Shown here in pieces: positions 1 through 8,752 of a DNA stretch of 64,000 nt. Numbering within the stretch: position 1 is the stretch's first letter; each line of letters starts with the position of its first letter. The translations under genes were made by a program, and so were the position numbers. The notes under the pieces were generated by a model, which was given only the letters and a program-made list of their open reading frames with translations, was not told the origin of the DNA and did no database searches. This DNA comes from Streptomyces caelestis (GTDB lineage Bacteria > Actinomycetota > Actinomycetes > Streptomycetales > Streptomycetaceae), in contig NZ_LGCN01000074.1 of assembly GCF_001279005.1 (NCBI RefSeq), forward strand, positions 186,001 to 250,000, in the 5' to 3' direction.

Positions 1-596
1 CGCTGTCCCGCTGGCTGTGGCTGGTGAAGTGGCTGCTGGCGTTCCCCCACTACGTCGTCCTGTCCTTCCTGTGGGCGGCGTTCCTGGGGACGAGCGTGGT
101 GGCGTTCTTCGCCATCCTCCTCACCGGCCGCTACCCCCGGCCGCTGTTCGGCTTCGGCACGGGCGTGCTGCGGTGGAGCTGGCGCGTGGGCTACTACGCC
201 TACGGCGCTCTCGGTACCGACCGCTACCCGCCGTTCACCCTCGCCGACGTCCCCGACTACCCCGCGCACTGGGACCTGGCCTATCCCGGGGAGCTGTCCC
301 GCGGACTCGTCCTGGTGAAGTGGTGGCTGCTGGCGATCCCGCACTACCTGATCGTGGGGTTCCTCCTGGGGAACGTCCAGGCGACCTGGTTCGCGGGCGG
401 ACTCATCGGCCTGCTCACCCTGTGCGCCGGGATCGCCCTGGCCGCCACCGGACGCTACCCGCGGGATCTGTTCGACCTGGTGGTCGGACTGGACCGCTGG
501 GTGCTGCGGGTGGCCGCCTACGCGGCCCTGCTCACCGACGTGTACCCGCCCTTCCGGCTCGACCAGGGCGGCGGGGAACCGGAGGCGGCGCCCTGA
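1..596 (+). CDS. DUF4389 membrane protein, 5' end outside window
   Basis: The reading frame is open from the first bases of the window, and residues before the first in-frame GTG (position 24) already fit the protein, so the true start lies upstream and the N-terminus is missing. About 197 residues are visible. They contain hydrophobic segments in two similar halves, each with a lysine-tryptophan-rich motif of the type VKWxLLAxPHY followed by a membrane helix and then TGRYPRxLF. This duplicated pattern is characteristic of the DUF4389 family of actinobacterial membrane proteins, whose function is not known. The gene lies 168 bp before a flavodoxin gene on the same strand and could belong to the stress island that follows. 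Family assignment is confident; the role is unknown. Confidence 0.75.
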   Translation, partial: LSRWLWLVKWLLAFPHYVVLSFLWAAFLGTSVVAFFAILLTGRYPRPLFGFGTGVLRWSWRVGYYAYGALGTDRYPPFTLADVPDYPAHWDLAYPGELSRGLVLVKWWLLAIPHYLIVGFLLGNVQATWFAGGLIGLLTLCAGIALAATGRYPRDLFDLVVGLDRWVLRVAAYAALLTDVYPPFRLDQGGGEPEAAP

Positions 597-764
597 CGAC
601 GGTCCTCGTGCCGGTCCTCCCGTTCCACCACGGCGTCGCCCGCCCGCCGGTGCGGCCGGCACCGGACGTGCTGCCGGACACCGGTGGCGGCGCCGCCGTC
701 CCCGTACCGACCCGCCCCGCGCACTCCTCCGGGAGGACACCGCGGACGGAAGCGAGGTGACGTC

Positions 765-1313
765 ATGAACGTACTCGTCGGATACGCGACCGCCCACGGT
801 TCCACCCGGGCGATCGCCGAGAGGACGGCCGCCGTCCTGCGGCACGCGGGGCTGACGGCGGAGGCCAGGCCCGTGACCGAGGTCGAGGACGCCGGCGCCT
901 ACCGGGCGTTCGTCCTCGGCAGCGCCGTGCACGGGCAGAGGTGGCTGCGACCGGCCAAGGACTTCGCGCGAGACCACCTGGACGTCCTCGTCCGCCGTCC
1001 GGTGTGGATCTTCAGCGTCGGGATGCCGGCGGCGCTGCGCGGACCGTGGCGGCGCATGGCTCCCCAAGAGGTGCCGGTGATCGAGAAGGACCTGCCGCCG
1101 GGTCTGGCGTACCGGAGCCACCGTCTGTTCTCCGGCGTCGTCGAACGGGATCACCTGCCCCGCACCGGACGTCTGCTGTTCCGCCTGGTGGGCGGACGGT
1201 TCGGCGACTTCCGCGACGGGGAGGCCGTCGACGCCTGGGCGGCGGGCATCGCCGAGGAACTACGGGCAGGGGTGGGACGGGGCGGAGGGCCCTCCGACGG
1301 CGCCGGAACGTGA
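765..1313 (+). CDS. Flavodoxin domain protein
   Basis: A 182-residue protein beginning MNVLVGYATAHGSTRAIAE. The motif after the first beta strand (ATAHGST) is the FMN-phosphate loop of flavodoxins, and VLGSAVHGQRW fits the second FMN-binding loop. The family includes HemG-like and menaquinone-dependent oxidoreductases and short-chain flavodoxins that carry electrons between redox enzymes in the cytoplasm. The ATG at 765 is preferred over an in-frame ATG at 684 because the flavodoxin fold starts exactly there and GAGG lies just upstream. A degraded relative lies at about 13,040-13,295 on the other strand. The electron partner is not visible; the ferredoxin and SLBB proteins encoded downstream are candidates by context only. 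Confidence 0.85.
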   Translation: MNVLVGYATAHGSTRAIAERTAAVLRHAGLTAEARPVTEVEDAGAYRAFVLGSAVHGQRWLRPAKDFARDHLDVLVRRPVWIFSVGMPAALRGPWRRMAPQEVPVIEKDLPPGLAYRSHRLFSGVVERDHLPRTGRLLFRLVGGRFGDFRDGEAVDAWAAGIAEELRAGVGRGGGPSDGAGT

Positions 1314-2006
1314 GCGGGGCGCCGTGGCGAGGGCGATCACCGTGAAGCGGACCGTGGAGAGGGGACCGCCCCGGTCGGCGTGGTCCCGTCGACGAGGTCA
1401 CGGACACGCGCACCCCGCGCCAGGAGGTCCGGGCCGGCCCGGGCCGGCCGGTCCCCCTGGTCCCGCAGGCCGACGGCGGGCCTCTCGTCGCCGACGGACC
1501 TGACGCGGTCGTCCGGCTCCAACGGTCCGGAGGCGCCCTGCCTCCCTCCCGGGCCACGGCTTGCGGCGGGTCACACGCGAACGGCTTTCCCCGCACGGAT
1601 CGGGGATCAGCGGCAGCGACTCGGCCTCATCCGGGCGAAGGCGTCCCGCGGGGTGCCGGCGCAGGGGCCGGGGCGGGACGGCGGTACCGGTGGCGCCCGC
1701 CCGGTTCGGTCCCGTCCCCGCCCGGACCGCCGGGCCGCCGGGCCGCCGAGCCGCCGGGCCGCCCGGGCCGTCACCCGAACGGCCGTCGCGAAGGGGTCCG
1801 GCGGCAGCGCCGTGGCAGGGGCCCGGTGGAGGAGGGCCGGGCTTGCGGGGTGCCGCCTTAACGCACTCCGGCGCATACGGCGCGTCGAAACGTGGTCACA
1901 CGTAGTGAAACACCCGAAGGGGTCACCTCGAGGGAGCGGAGCGCCACGGAAGGGGTTCGTATGTGGCAAGGGCCTTGTCACCCGAGAAGCCCCTGAAGGA
2001 GGAAGC
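1314..2006. other. Long intergenic stretch, no gene recognised
   Basis: About 690 bp separate the flavodoxin and rubrerythrin genes. Open frames here read as arginine/proline-rich low-complexity protein on every strand and have no credible ribosome site. A C/G-rich repeat of the unit gggccgcc occupies about 1733-1763. An AAGGAGG ribosome site at about 1996-2002 belongs to the next gene. A weak CCCGAAGGGG palindrome at about 1913-1922 might be a degenerate copy of the island's regulatory motif. I see nothing else. Confidence 0.5.
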
Positions 2007-2978
2007 ATGTCCCGCCATCGAATACGTGCGTTCCTGGTAGGTCTGTGTGCGCTGACCGCGGCCTCGCAGACGGCGCCGGCCCTGGCCCTCGCCGCTCCGG
2101 CCGGCGGAGCGCCCCCGGCCCCGCACGCCGACACCCGGGCCCTGCACGCGCAGACGCTCGCCGACCTGGACACCGCCCTGCACGGCGAGGCGTTCGCCCA
2201 CGCCTCCTACCTGCTCTTCGCCGCCGAGGCCGACCGCCAGGGCCACCAGGACGTCGGCCGGCTCTTCCGCGCCACGGCACGGACCGAGCTGCACGAGCAC
2301 CTGCACGAGGCCGCCGCCCTCGCCGGCACGGTCGGCACGAACGCCGCCAACCTGCGCCAGGCCATCGACGGCGAGACCTACGAACACCAGGTCATGTACC
2401 GGAACTTCGCCGACCAGGCCCGCAAGGACGGGGACCTCGAGGCCGCCGACCTGTTCAGCGAGATCGCCGCGGACGAGGGCCGCCACCGCGACGCCTTCCG
2501 CACCGCGCTGACGGCCCTGACCACCGGCCACGGCACCGTCCCGGCGCCGCCGAAGGCCGACGTGGTGCCGGTGCCCGCCGGGCCGCCGAAGGTGAAGGCG
2601 GCCCGCACCAAGGCCAACCTCGCCACCGCCATGCACGGCGAGGCGCTCGCCCACGCCAAGTACATGCTCTTCGCCGCCCACGCCCGGCAGACCGGTCATC
2701 CGGCGCTGGCCCGCCTGTGGGAGGGCACGGCCGAGATCGAGCTGCGGGAGCACCTCGCCGGCGAAGCGGTCCTGGCCGGCCTGGTGCGCGGCACCGCGGA
2801 GAACCTCCGCACGGCCGTCACCGGGGAACGCCACGAGGCGACCGTCATGTACCCGGAGTTCGCCGAGCGGGCCGCCGCCGTCGGTGACACCGCCGCCGCC
2901 CGCTTCTTCCGCGACACCGCCGCGGACGAGGCCCGGCACGCCGCCGCCTTCCAGAAGGCGCTCGACCGGCTGCGCTGA
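2007..2978 (+). CDS. Secreted tandem rubrerythrin/ferritin-like protein
   Basis: A 323-residue protein with a Sec-type signal peptide (basic start, hydrophobic core, alanine-rich cleavage zone at about residues 25-32) and two copies of a four-helix ferritin-like domain at roughly residues 45-175 and 205-323. Each copy has the diiron pattern of rubrerythrins: glutamate in HGEAFAHASY or HGEALAHAKY, ExxEH in the second helix, GETYEH or GERHEA in the third, and DEGRH or DEARH in the fourth. There is no rubredoxin-like iron domain. Rubrerythrins reduce peroxide in the cytoplasm of anaerobes, so export of a doubled version from an actinomycete is unusual. The ATG at 2007 has an excellent AAGGAGG site 4 bp upstream; the in-frame extension further upstream is low-complexity and rejected. 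Confidence 0.82.
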   Translation: MSRHRIRAFLVGLCALTAASQTAPALALAAPAGGAPPAPHADTRALHAQTLADLDTALHGEAFAHASYLLFAAEADRQGHQDVGRLFRATARTELHEHLHEAAALAGTVGTNAANLRQAIDGETYEHQVMYRNFADQARKDGDLEAADLFSEIAADEGRHRDAFRTALTALTTGHGTVPAPPKADVVPVPAGPPKVKAARTKANLATAMHGEALAHAKYMLFAAHARQTGHPALARLWEGTAEIELREHLAGEAVLAGLVRGTAENLRTAVTGERHEATVMYPEFAERAAAVGDTAAARFFRDTAADEARHAAAFQKALDRLR

Positions 2979-3081
2979 CCGCCCCGTGCCGAGGGCACCG
3001 CGGTGAGACCGGCCGGGCGGATCGCGGACCGCCCGGCCGGCCACGGCGTCACCTCCGCCGCCGGCGCCGAAGGAAACACCC

Positions 3082-3097
3082 GGGGACGAACGGCCCC
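3082..3097. promoter_or_regulatory. OsdR/DevR-like box before the 3176-5277 two-component operon
   Basis: GGGGACGAACGGCCCC, fitting GGGAC-N4-GGCCC, lies 78 nt before the response regulator start. The half sites and 4-nt spacer match the arrangement of the mycobacterial DevR box (GGGAC-N4-GTCCC). Assignment to OsdR is inferred from sequence and context. Confidence 0.5.
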
Positions 3098-3175
3098 TGC
3101 CCGTCCGCCCGGCGACGTCGCAAGCTGGAGGACGGGGACGAGCCGGCGCAACCGTCCGGGAGGCGGGTGACGTAC

Positions 3176-3871
3176 ATGAGCGGGCAGGCCGCGGGTCCGT
3201 CGCAGGACACCCGGGTGCTGGTCGTGGAGGACGACCGGGGCATCGCGGAGTCCCTGGTGCGCGGTCTGCGGCAGGCCGGATACACGGTCGAGGGCGTGCG
3301 CACCGGCCGGGCGGCCCTGGCCGCCGCGTCCCCCGACGTCGTCCTGCTCGATCTCGGACTGCCCGACATCGACGGCGTCGAGGTGTGCCGGATGCTGCGG
3401 ACCCGGTCGGACGCCGCGATCATCGCGGTGACCGCGCGGGGCGAGGAGGCGGACCGGGTGGTGGCCCTGGACGAGGGCGCCGACGACTACCTGGTCAAGC
3501 CGTTCGGGCTGGCCGAACTGCTGGCCCGGATCCGGGCGGTGCTGCGCCGCAGGCGCCCCGCGGAGCCGGAGCTCGTGCGGCACGGTCCGCTGGCGCTCGA
3601 CCTGCGCACCCGTCAGGTGTCCGTCGACGGGCGGGCGGTCGCGCTGACGCCGAAGGAGTTCGGGATCCTGGAGTGCCTGGCCGCCGACCCGGGCCGGGTG
3701 GTGAGCAGGCAGCAGATCCTGGAACGCGCCTGGGACGCCCACTGGTACGGCCCCACCAAGGTCCTGGACGTGCACATGGCGGCGCTGCGCCGCAAGCTCG
3801 GCGTGCCGGGGCTGATCGAGACGGTCTACGGGCACGGGTTCCGGCTCGGGGCGGCCGGGGAGCCGTCGTGA
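3176..3871 (+). CDS. OmpR/PhoB-family response regulator
   Basis: A 231-residue transcriptional regulator. The receiver domain (residues about 13-125) shows the acidic pair in VVEDD (D19, D20), the phosphoacceptor aspartate in VLLDLGLPD (D59) and the conserved lysine in DDYLVKPF (K108). A winged-helix Trans_reg_C domain follows, with LTPKEFGILECL and a terminal VYGHGFRLG. It is translationally coupled to the histidine kinase: the kinase GTG overlaps this stop by four bases. The ATG at 3176 lies 12 nt after GGGAGG; a GTG at 3167 would leave only three bases of spacing and is less likely. A motif resembling the island's OsdR box lies upstream. The signal sensed is unknown, but the redox operon immediately downstream is a plausible target. 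Confidence 0.88.
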   Translation: MSGQAAGPSQDTRVLVVEDDRGIAESLVRGLRQAGYTVEGVRTGRAALAAASPDVVLLDLGLPDIDGVEVCRMLRTRSDAAIIAVTARGEEADRVVALDEGADDYLVKPFGLAELLARIRAVLRRRRPAEPELVRHGPLALDLRTRQVSVDGRAVALTPKEFGILECLAADPGRVVSRQQILERAWDAHWYGPTKVLDVHMAALRRKLGVPGLIETVYGHGFRLGAAGEPS

Positions 3872-5277
3872 CCCGCCGGATCACCTGGACGCTCCTGATC
3901 CTGACCTCCGTGCTGCTGGTGCTGGCGGTCGTACCGCTGGCGGTGTCGCTGACGGCCCGGGAACGCGTCGCCTTCCGCGACAGCCAGCGGGCGGACACCC
4001 GCGTGATCGCCGCGGCGGCCGAGGAGCACCTGTCCGACCGCGAGCCGGCGACCGCCATGCGCCGGGAACTGGAGGCCGCGGCCCGCGCGGGCGACTGCGC
4101 CGCCGTGTACGACGCCTCCGCACGCCTGGTGGCCGGCACGCCCTGTACCGCGGCCCGGGGCGAGGAGGCGGAGGAGCTGGTGGAACGGGTGCTGGAGGGG
4201 CACGAGCCGGAACCGCCGGAGAGCGAGGGCCGGCTGCTGACCGTGGAACCGGCCGGTGAGGTCCGCGAACCCTCCGGCGCGGTCGTCCTGGCCCGCTCCG
4301 CGGCACCGCTCGACGCACGGGTCGCCGCGCTCTGGGGCTGGTCGGCCGTGATCGGCACGGCCGCGCTCGCCGCCTCCGTGCTGCTCTCCGTCCGCCTCGC
4401 CCGCTGGGTGAGCCGCCCCCTGTCGACGCTCGACGCCGCCGCCCGACGGCTGGGCGAGGGCGCCCTCGACGAGCGGGCCGACGTCGGCGGCGGACCGCCG
4501 GAGGTCCGCCGGCTGGCCGCCACGTTCAACACCATGGCGGCGCGCACGGAGGCCCTGGTGCACGGCCACCGGGCCGTGATCGCCGACGTGTCCCACCAGT
4601 TGCGCACCCCGCTGGCCGCGCTGCGGTTGCGGCTCGACGTCCTGGCCACCGGCGCCGAGGGCGACACCGCCGGGGAACTGGCCTCCGCCCAGGAGGAGAT
4701 CGCCCGGCTGTCCCGGCTGGTCGACGGACTGCTGGCGGTCGCGCGGGCCGAGCAGGCGACACCCCTGCCCACCGCCGTCCGGGTCGACGAGGCGGTGGCC
4801 GAACGGGTGGCGGCCTGGTCTCCGGTGGCCGAGGAACGCGGCGTCCGGCTGACCGCGTCCGCGGGGCCCGCCCTGACCGCCGCGCTGGGCGCGGGCCACC
4901 TGGAGCAGATCCTCGACAACCTGATCGCCAACGCCGTGGAGGCCGTGGCCGAGGGCGGGACCGTGACGCTCGCCCACGAGGCGGCGGGGACGTCGGTCAG
5001 GGTGCGGGTGCGGGACAACGGTCCCGGGATGAGCGCCGGGGCGAAGGCGGTCGCGTTCCGCCGTTTCGGCAACCCCGAGGCCGGGGGAACCGGTCTGGGG
5101 CTGGCCATCGTCCACCGGCTGGTCACCTCCAACGGTGGTACGGCGCGGCTGGAGGACACCCCGGGCGGCGGGCTGACCGCCGTACTGGACCTGCCGTCGT
5201 GGCAGGGACGCGCACCCGGACGGCCGGTGCCGTCCCCGAAGGGCGGCCGGGAGCGGCCCGCCGGAGCCGGAGGGTGA
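3868..5277 (+). CDS. Membrane sensor histidine kinase
   Basis: A 469-residue sensor kinase partnering the preceding OmpR-type regulator. An N-terminal transmembrane helix (about residues 7-27) and a second one (about 150-172) bracket an extracytoplasmic sensor of about 120 residues holding two cysteines (DCAAVYD and GTPCTAA). A HAMP linker follows, then the H-box ADVSHQLRTPLAAL with the phosphoacceptor histidine, the N-box LDNLIANAVEAV, the G1 box RVRDNGPGM and the G2 box GGTGLGLAIVHRL. All catalytic motifs are intact. The start is the GTG at 3868, overlapping the regulator stop. The pair of sensor-domain cysteines might form a disulfide and report redox state, but that is inference. The next operon begins 133 bp downstream. 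Confidence 0.88.
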   Translation: MTRRITWTLLILTSVLLVLAVVPLAVSLTARERVAFRDSQRADTRVIAAAAEEHLSDREPATAMRRELEAAARAGDCAAVYDASARLVAGTPCTAARGEEAEELVERVLEGHEPEPPESEGRLLTVEPAGEVREPSGAVVLARSAAPLDARVAALWGWSAVIGTAALAASVLLSVRLARWVSRPLSTLDAAARRLGEGALDERADVGGGPPEVRRLAATFNTMAARTEALVHGHRAVIADVSHQLRTPLAALRLRLDVLATGAEGDTAGELASAQEEIARLSRLVDGLLAVARAEQATPLPTAVRVDEAVAERVAAWSPVAEERGVRLTASAGPALTAALGAGHLEQILDNLIANAVEAVAEGGTVTLAHEAAGTSVRVRVRDNGPGMSAGAKAVAFRRFGNPEAGGTGLGLAIVHRLVTSNGGTARLEDTPGGGLTAVLDLPSWQGRAPGRPVPSPKGGRERPAGAGG

Positions 5278-5410
5278 CGGAGCCCGCACGGCGGGCCCGA
5301 GATCTTTACCGGTTCTGAAGAGGACGTGAGCCGGTTCCCGGGTGCCGTGCGCACAGCCTGGAGGTGCACGCAGCCGATCCGGACCGCCGACCCCACCAGG
5401 AGCCGCTGCC

Positions 5411-5782
5411 ATGTCTCCCTCTTCCGACGACTTCGACCGCTCCCTCCCCGCGGCCGGTTCCCCGCTCGCACGCGATCGCGGTCTGCGGCGGGCCCGCCGC
5501 CTCACCCGGTGGGCCGGCGTCACCGCCGTGGCCGGCGCGGCGGCCCTGGGCGGCGTCTACGCCCACCTGCTGCCGGGCGGTACGGCCGCTCCCGCGCCAC
5601 CGGGTCCGCCCGCGGGGAACCCGTCGGCGCCCTCCCCCGCCACCACGGGGGGCGACGAGGAGCACGGCGAGCAGAGCGGCCACGAGGACGACGAGGACGA
5701 CGCTCCCGCGGCGCCGCAGCCCCCGGCCCAGCCGCCCACCGCCACCCAGCAGCAGCCGCACACCACGACGGGGGCGTCATGA
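5411..5782 (+). CDS. Small membrane-anchored acidic/proline-rich protein, first gene of redox operon
   Basis: A 123-residue protein of unknown function. It has a basic cytoplasmic start (residues about 20-33, arginine-rich), one transmembrane helix (about 34-53) and a disordered outer tail rich in Pro, Ala, Asp, Glu, Gln and His, including the acidic run EDDEDDAP. It heads a five-gene chain in which every junction is a 4-base overlap, so it is made with ApbE, a cytochrome-b-like protein, an SLBB protein and a ferredoxin. In related operons this position often holds an FMN-binding protein that is flavinylated by ApbE. No such domain or clear flavinylation motif is visible here. The ATG at 5411 follows CAGGAG by eight bases. 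Confidence 0.7.
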   Translation: MSPSSDDFDRSLPAAGSPLARDRGLRRARRLTRWAGVTAVAGAAALGGVYAHLLPGGTAAPAPPGPPAGNPSAPSPATTGGDEEHGEQSGHEDDEDDAPAAPQPPAQPPTATQQQPHTTTGAS

Positions 5783-6732
5783 CCACGCACACCCCGGCGC
5801 CGGTCCGGGCCGTCTTCCCCGCCCTCGGCACCACCGCCACCCTGCTCGTCACCGACCCGCGCGCCCTGCCGGACGCCGAGACGGTGCTGCGCGCCGAACT
5901 GGCCGCCGTCGACGTCACGTGCAGCCGTTTCCGGCCCGACTCCGAACTCACCCGCGTGAACCTGACCGCGGGCGTCCCCACGACGGTCGGCCGGAGGTTC
6001 GCCGAAGCGCTCCAGGACGCGCTGCGCGCCGCCCGGCTCACCGGCGGCGCCGTGGACCCGACCGTGGGCAACGCGCTGATCGCGCTCGGCTACGACCGCA
6101 CCTTCGCCTCCCTGCGCCCCGACGACGCCCGTCCCGTGCCCGTGGCCCGCTCCGCGCCCGGCTGGCGGCGGATCGTCTTCGACCCGCGCACCCGCGTCCT
6201 GCGGCTGCCCCCGCACACCCGCCTCGACCTGGGCGCCACCGCCAAGGCCCGCACCGCCGACCGGGCCGCCCGGCTCGCCGCCGGGGCCACCGGCTGCGGG
6301 GTCCTGGTCGGCCTCGGCGGCGATCTGGCGGCGGCCGGGCCGGCGCCGGAGGGCGGCTGGCGCATCGCCCTGGCCGACGACCACGCCCGGCCCGCCGCCG
6401 GCCGCGGACCGGCGGTCGCGGTGACCTCGGGAGGGCTGGCGACCTCCGGTGTCCGGGTGCGCACCTGGCGCCGCGCCGGGCGCACCCTGCACCACATCGT
6501 CGACCCGGCCACCGGCGAACCGGCCGCACCCGTGTGGCGCACCGTCACCGTCGCGGCGGCCACCTGCGTGGACGCCAACGCGGTCAGCACCGCGGCGATC
6601 GTGCTCGGCGACCGGGCCGCCGGCCTGCTGGGCTCCCTCGCGCTGCCCGCCCGTCTGGTGCGTCCCGACGGCACCGTCGTACGCCTCGGCAGCTGGCCGC
6701 CCGACTCCGACGCCCCCGGAGGTTCCCGATGA
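5779..6732 (+). CDS. apbE: FAD:protein FMN transferase (ApbE family)
   Basis: A 317-residue protein of the ApbE family, which moves FMN from FAD onto a threonine or serine of target proteins, usually on the outer face of the membrane, using magnesium. Typical motifs are visible: the substrate loop CSRFRPDSELTRVN, the region GGAVDPTVGNAL, LDLGATAKARTAD, the glycine-rich GVLVGLGGDLAA, SGGLATSG and HHIVDPATGEPA. No signal peptide or lipobox is evident at the N-terminus, so it may act in the cytoplasm. Its ATG overlaps the upstream stop by four bases and its own stop overlaps the next gene in the same way. The flavinylated partner is not obvious, since neither the anchored acidic protein nor the membrane protein has a classic FMN-bind domain. 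Confidence 0.88.
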   Translation: MTTHTPAPVRAVFPALGTTATLLVTDPRALPDAETVLRAELAAVDVTCSRFRPDSELTRVNLTAGVPTTVGRRFAEALQDALRAARLTGGAVDPTVGNALIALGYDRTFASLRPDDARPVPVARSAPGWRRIVFDPRTRVLRLPPHTRLDLGATAKARTADRAARLAAGATGCGVLVGLGGDLAAAGPAPEGGWRIALADDHARPAAGRGPAVAVTSGGLATSGVRVRTWRRAGRTLHHIVDPATGEPAAPVWRTVTVAAATCVDANAVSTAAIVLGDRAAGLLGSLALPARLVRPDGTVVRLGSWPPDSDAPGGSR

Positions 6733-7415
6733 CGACCCTGGCCCTGACCGGCAGCCCGCTGTGGTACGCGAGCCGCGCGGGCGGCACCCTCGCCCTGGTC
6801 CTGCTCACCGCCACCGTGGTGCTCGGGATCGCCTCCGGCGGGCGTGCCGCACCGCGGCGGACCGGCCGGTTCGGGATCGGACTGCTGCACCGCGACCTCT
6901 CCCTGCTCACCCTGGTGTTCCTCGTCGTCCACGTGGTGACCGCGGTGCTCGATCCGTTCGCGCGTCTCGGGTGGGCGGTGTCCGTGGTGCCGTTCGGGGC
7001 GTCGTACCGGCCGCTCTGGCTGGGTCTCGGCACGGCCGCGCTCGACCTGCTGCTCGCGGTGCTGCTCACCAGCGCCCTGCGCCTGCGCCTGGGCGTGCGC
7101 CGCTGGAAGGCCGTGCACCGGCTGGCGTACGCGGCCTGGCCGCTCGCCCTGTTCCACGGCGTCGGCAGCGGCACCGACACCCGGCTCCCCCTCCAGCTGT
7201 GGCTCTACGCCGGCTGCCTCGCCGCGGTGGTCGCGGCCGTGTGGTGGCGGTTGGCCAAGGCGGGCCCGGGCCGGGTCGCCGCACGCCTGCTGGCCGCGAC
7301 GGCCGCGACCGCCGTACCGGTCGTGCTCGGCGCGTTCCTCGCCGCCGGCCCGCTGCAGCCCGGCTGGGCCCAGAGCGCGGCGGCCGCGGCCCTTCCCCTC
7401 GGAGGCGGACGGTGA
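6729..7415 (+). CDS. Ferric-reductase-like transmembrane cytochrome b protein
   Basis: A 228-residue integral membrane protein with about six hydrophobic helices and the layout of the ferric-reductase/NOX-like transmembrane domain. Histidines suited to heme ligation occur in paired helices: LLHRDLSLL and VFLVVHVVTA near residues 54-75, and KAVHRLAYAAW with LALFHGVGSG near residues 121-143. Such proteins pass electrons across the membrane through b hemes. It lies between ApbE and the SLBB protein with 4-base overlaps on both sides, which argues for one membrane electron-transfer complex. Direction of electron flow and the terminal acceptor cannot be read from sequence. Confidence 0.82.
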   Translation: MTTLALTGSPLWYASRAGGTLALVLLTATVVLGIASGGRAAPRRTGRFGIGLLHRDLSLLTLVFLVVHVVTAVLDPFARLGWAVSVVPFGASYRPLWLGLGTAALDLLLAVLLTSALRLRLGVRRWKAVHRLAYAAWPLALFHGVGSGTDTRLPLQLWLYAGCLAAVVAAVWWRLAKAGPGRVAARLLAATAATAVPVVLGAFLAAGPLQPGWAQSAAAAALPLGGGR

Positions 7416-8752
7416 ACTCCCCGACCACGGCGCCCCCCACCGGCGGCCACGGCGCTCCCCCGCCGGACGGATCCAGCGGCGTCCGGCTGCTGGCCGGCTG
7501 GTACGCCACCGGCCGGCCGGCCACCCTCGCCGATCACCTCGGGCGTTACGGACCGCCCCCCGTCACCGCGGCCGGCGGCCCCGCGTCCGCGGGGCTGATC
7601 GAGGCCGTCGAGGCGGCCGGGCTCACCGGGCGCGGCGGCGCGGGCTTCCCCACCGCCCGCAAGCTGCGCGCCGTGGCGGACCGCCGCCGTCGCGCGGTGG
7701 TCGTCGTCAACGCCGTGGAGAGCGAACCGGCCAGCCGAAAGGACCGGTTCCTGCTGGCCGTCGCACCGCACCTCGTCCTCGACGGCGCGGTGCTGGCGGC
7801 GGGCGCGGTCGGCGCGGACACCGTCCACGTGTGTCTGCCCCGCGACCCCTCCGGCGGGTACCGGCGGTTGGACGCGGCCCTGGAGGAGCGCAGGCGCGCC
7901 GGCCTCGACCGGGTCCGGCTGCTGCCGCACGCCCTTCCGCACGCCTATGTCTCCAGCGAGTCGACGTCGCTGGTGCGCTGGCTGGGCGGGGGCCCCGCCC
8001 GCCCCCAGGGCAGCCCGCCACGCTCCCACGAACGCGGGGTCGACCGGCGTCCCACGCTCGTGAGCAACGCCGAGACCCTCGCCCACCTGGCGCTCATCGC
8101 CCGCTACGGACCCGACTGGTTCCGACGGTCGGGCACCCGGGAGGAGCCCGGCACCCTGCTCGTCACCGTCTCCGGCGCCGTCGTCTCCCCGGGGGTTCTG
8201 GAGGCCGCGTCCGGCACGCCGCTCACCACGCTCCTCGACCGTGCCGGAGGGCCCGCGGAACCCCTGCGGGCCGTCCTGCTCGGCGGTTTCGCCGGCACCT
8301 GGCTCCCGGCGGAACATCTGCGCACGCCCCTCGCCCGGCGCGACCTCGCTCCGCTCGGTGCCGCACCCGGCGCGGGCGTGGTCGTCGCGCTCCCCCGCTC
8401 GGCCTGCCCGCTGACCGAGACGGCGCGGATGCTCGCCTATCTGGCCGCCCACAGTGCCCGCCAGTGCGGCCCCTGCCGCCTCGGGCTGCCCGCCGTGGCC
8501 GAGGACTTCGCCGCCCTGGCCGCCGGACGCGCCGACCCGGTGCTGTGGTCCCGCCTGTCCCACCGCGTCGCCCTGCTGCCGGACCGGGGCGCCTGCCGCC
8601 ACCCCGACGGCGCCGCCCGCCTCGCCGCGTCCGCTCTGCACGCCTTCGCCGACGACGTCGACCGCCACCTCACCGAGGGCCCCTGCCCCGCCGCCCACGA
8701 GCCGCCCCGTATCCCCGTACCGCCCGCGACGCCCCCGGAGGCCTGGCGATGA
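7412..8752 (+). CDS. NuoF/RnfC-like SLBB domain iron-sulfur flavoprotein
   Basis: A 446-residue protein related to the 51-kDa NADH-binding subunit of respiratory complex I. Visible elements are the FMN/NADH motif GRGGAGFPTARK (about residues 70-81), the ESEPASRKDR loop, a central SLBB-type segment, and a C-terminal helical cluster-binding region with SARQCGPCRLG and a later DRGACRHPDG. Compared with the complex I motif CGxCxPCR the first cysteine is replaced by alanine; the upstream RSACPL may supply a replacement. A similar arrangement appears usual in relatives linked to ferric-reductase proteins. It probably accepts electrons from NAD(P)H and passes them to the ferredoxin or the membrane cytochrome. 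GTG start at 7412 overlaps the previous stop. Confidence 0.8.
   Translation: MNSPTTAPPTGGHGAPPPDGSSGVRLLAGWYATGRPATLADHLGRYGPPPVTAAGGPASAGLIEAVEAAGLTGRGGAGFPTARKLRAVADRRRRAVVVVNAVESEPASRKDRFLLAVAPHLVLDGAVLAAGAVGADTVHVCLPRDPSGGYRRLDAALEERRRAGLDRVRLLPHALPHAYVSSESTSLVRWLGGGPARPQGSPPRSHERGVDRRPTLVSNAETLAHLALIARYGPDWFRRSGTREEPGTLLVTVSGAVVSPGVLEAASGTPLTTLLDRAGGPAEPLRAVLLGGFAGTWLPAEHLRTPLARRDLAPLGAAPGAGVVVALPRSACPLTETARMLAYLAAHSARQCGPCRLGLPAVAEDFAALAAGRADPVLWSRLSHRVALLPDRGACRHPDGAARLAASALHAFADDVDRHLTEGPCPAAHEPPRIPVPPATPPEAWR

Noticed and set aside
1727..1763. Repeated gggccgcc units as a possible short repeat or CRISPR
   Set aside because: Units are contiguous low-complexity GC sequence without spacers.
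5411..5782. Small acidic protein as the ApbE flavinylation substrate
   Set aside because: No FMN-bind domain or convincing flavinylation motif could be seen, so it is left as unknown.
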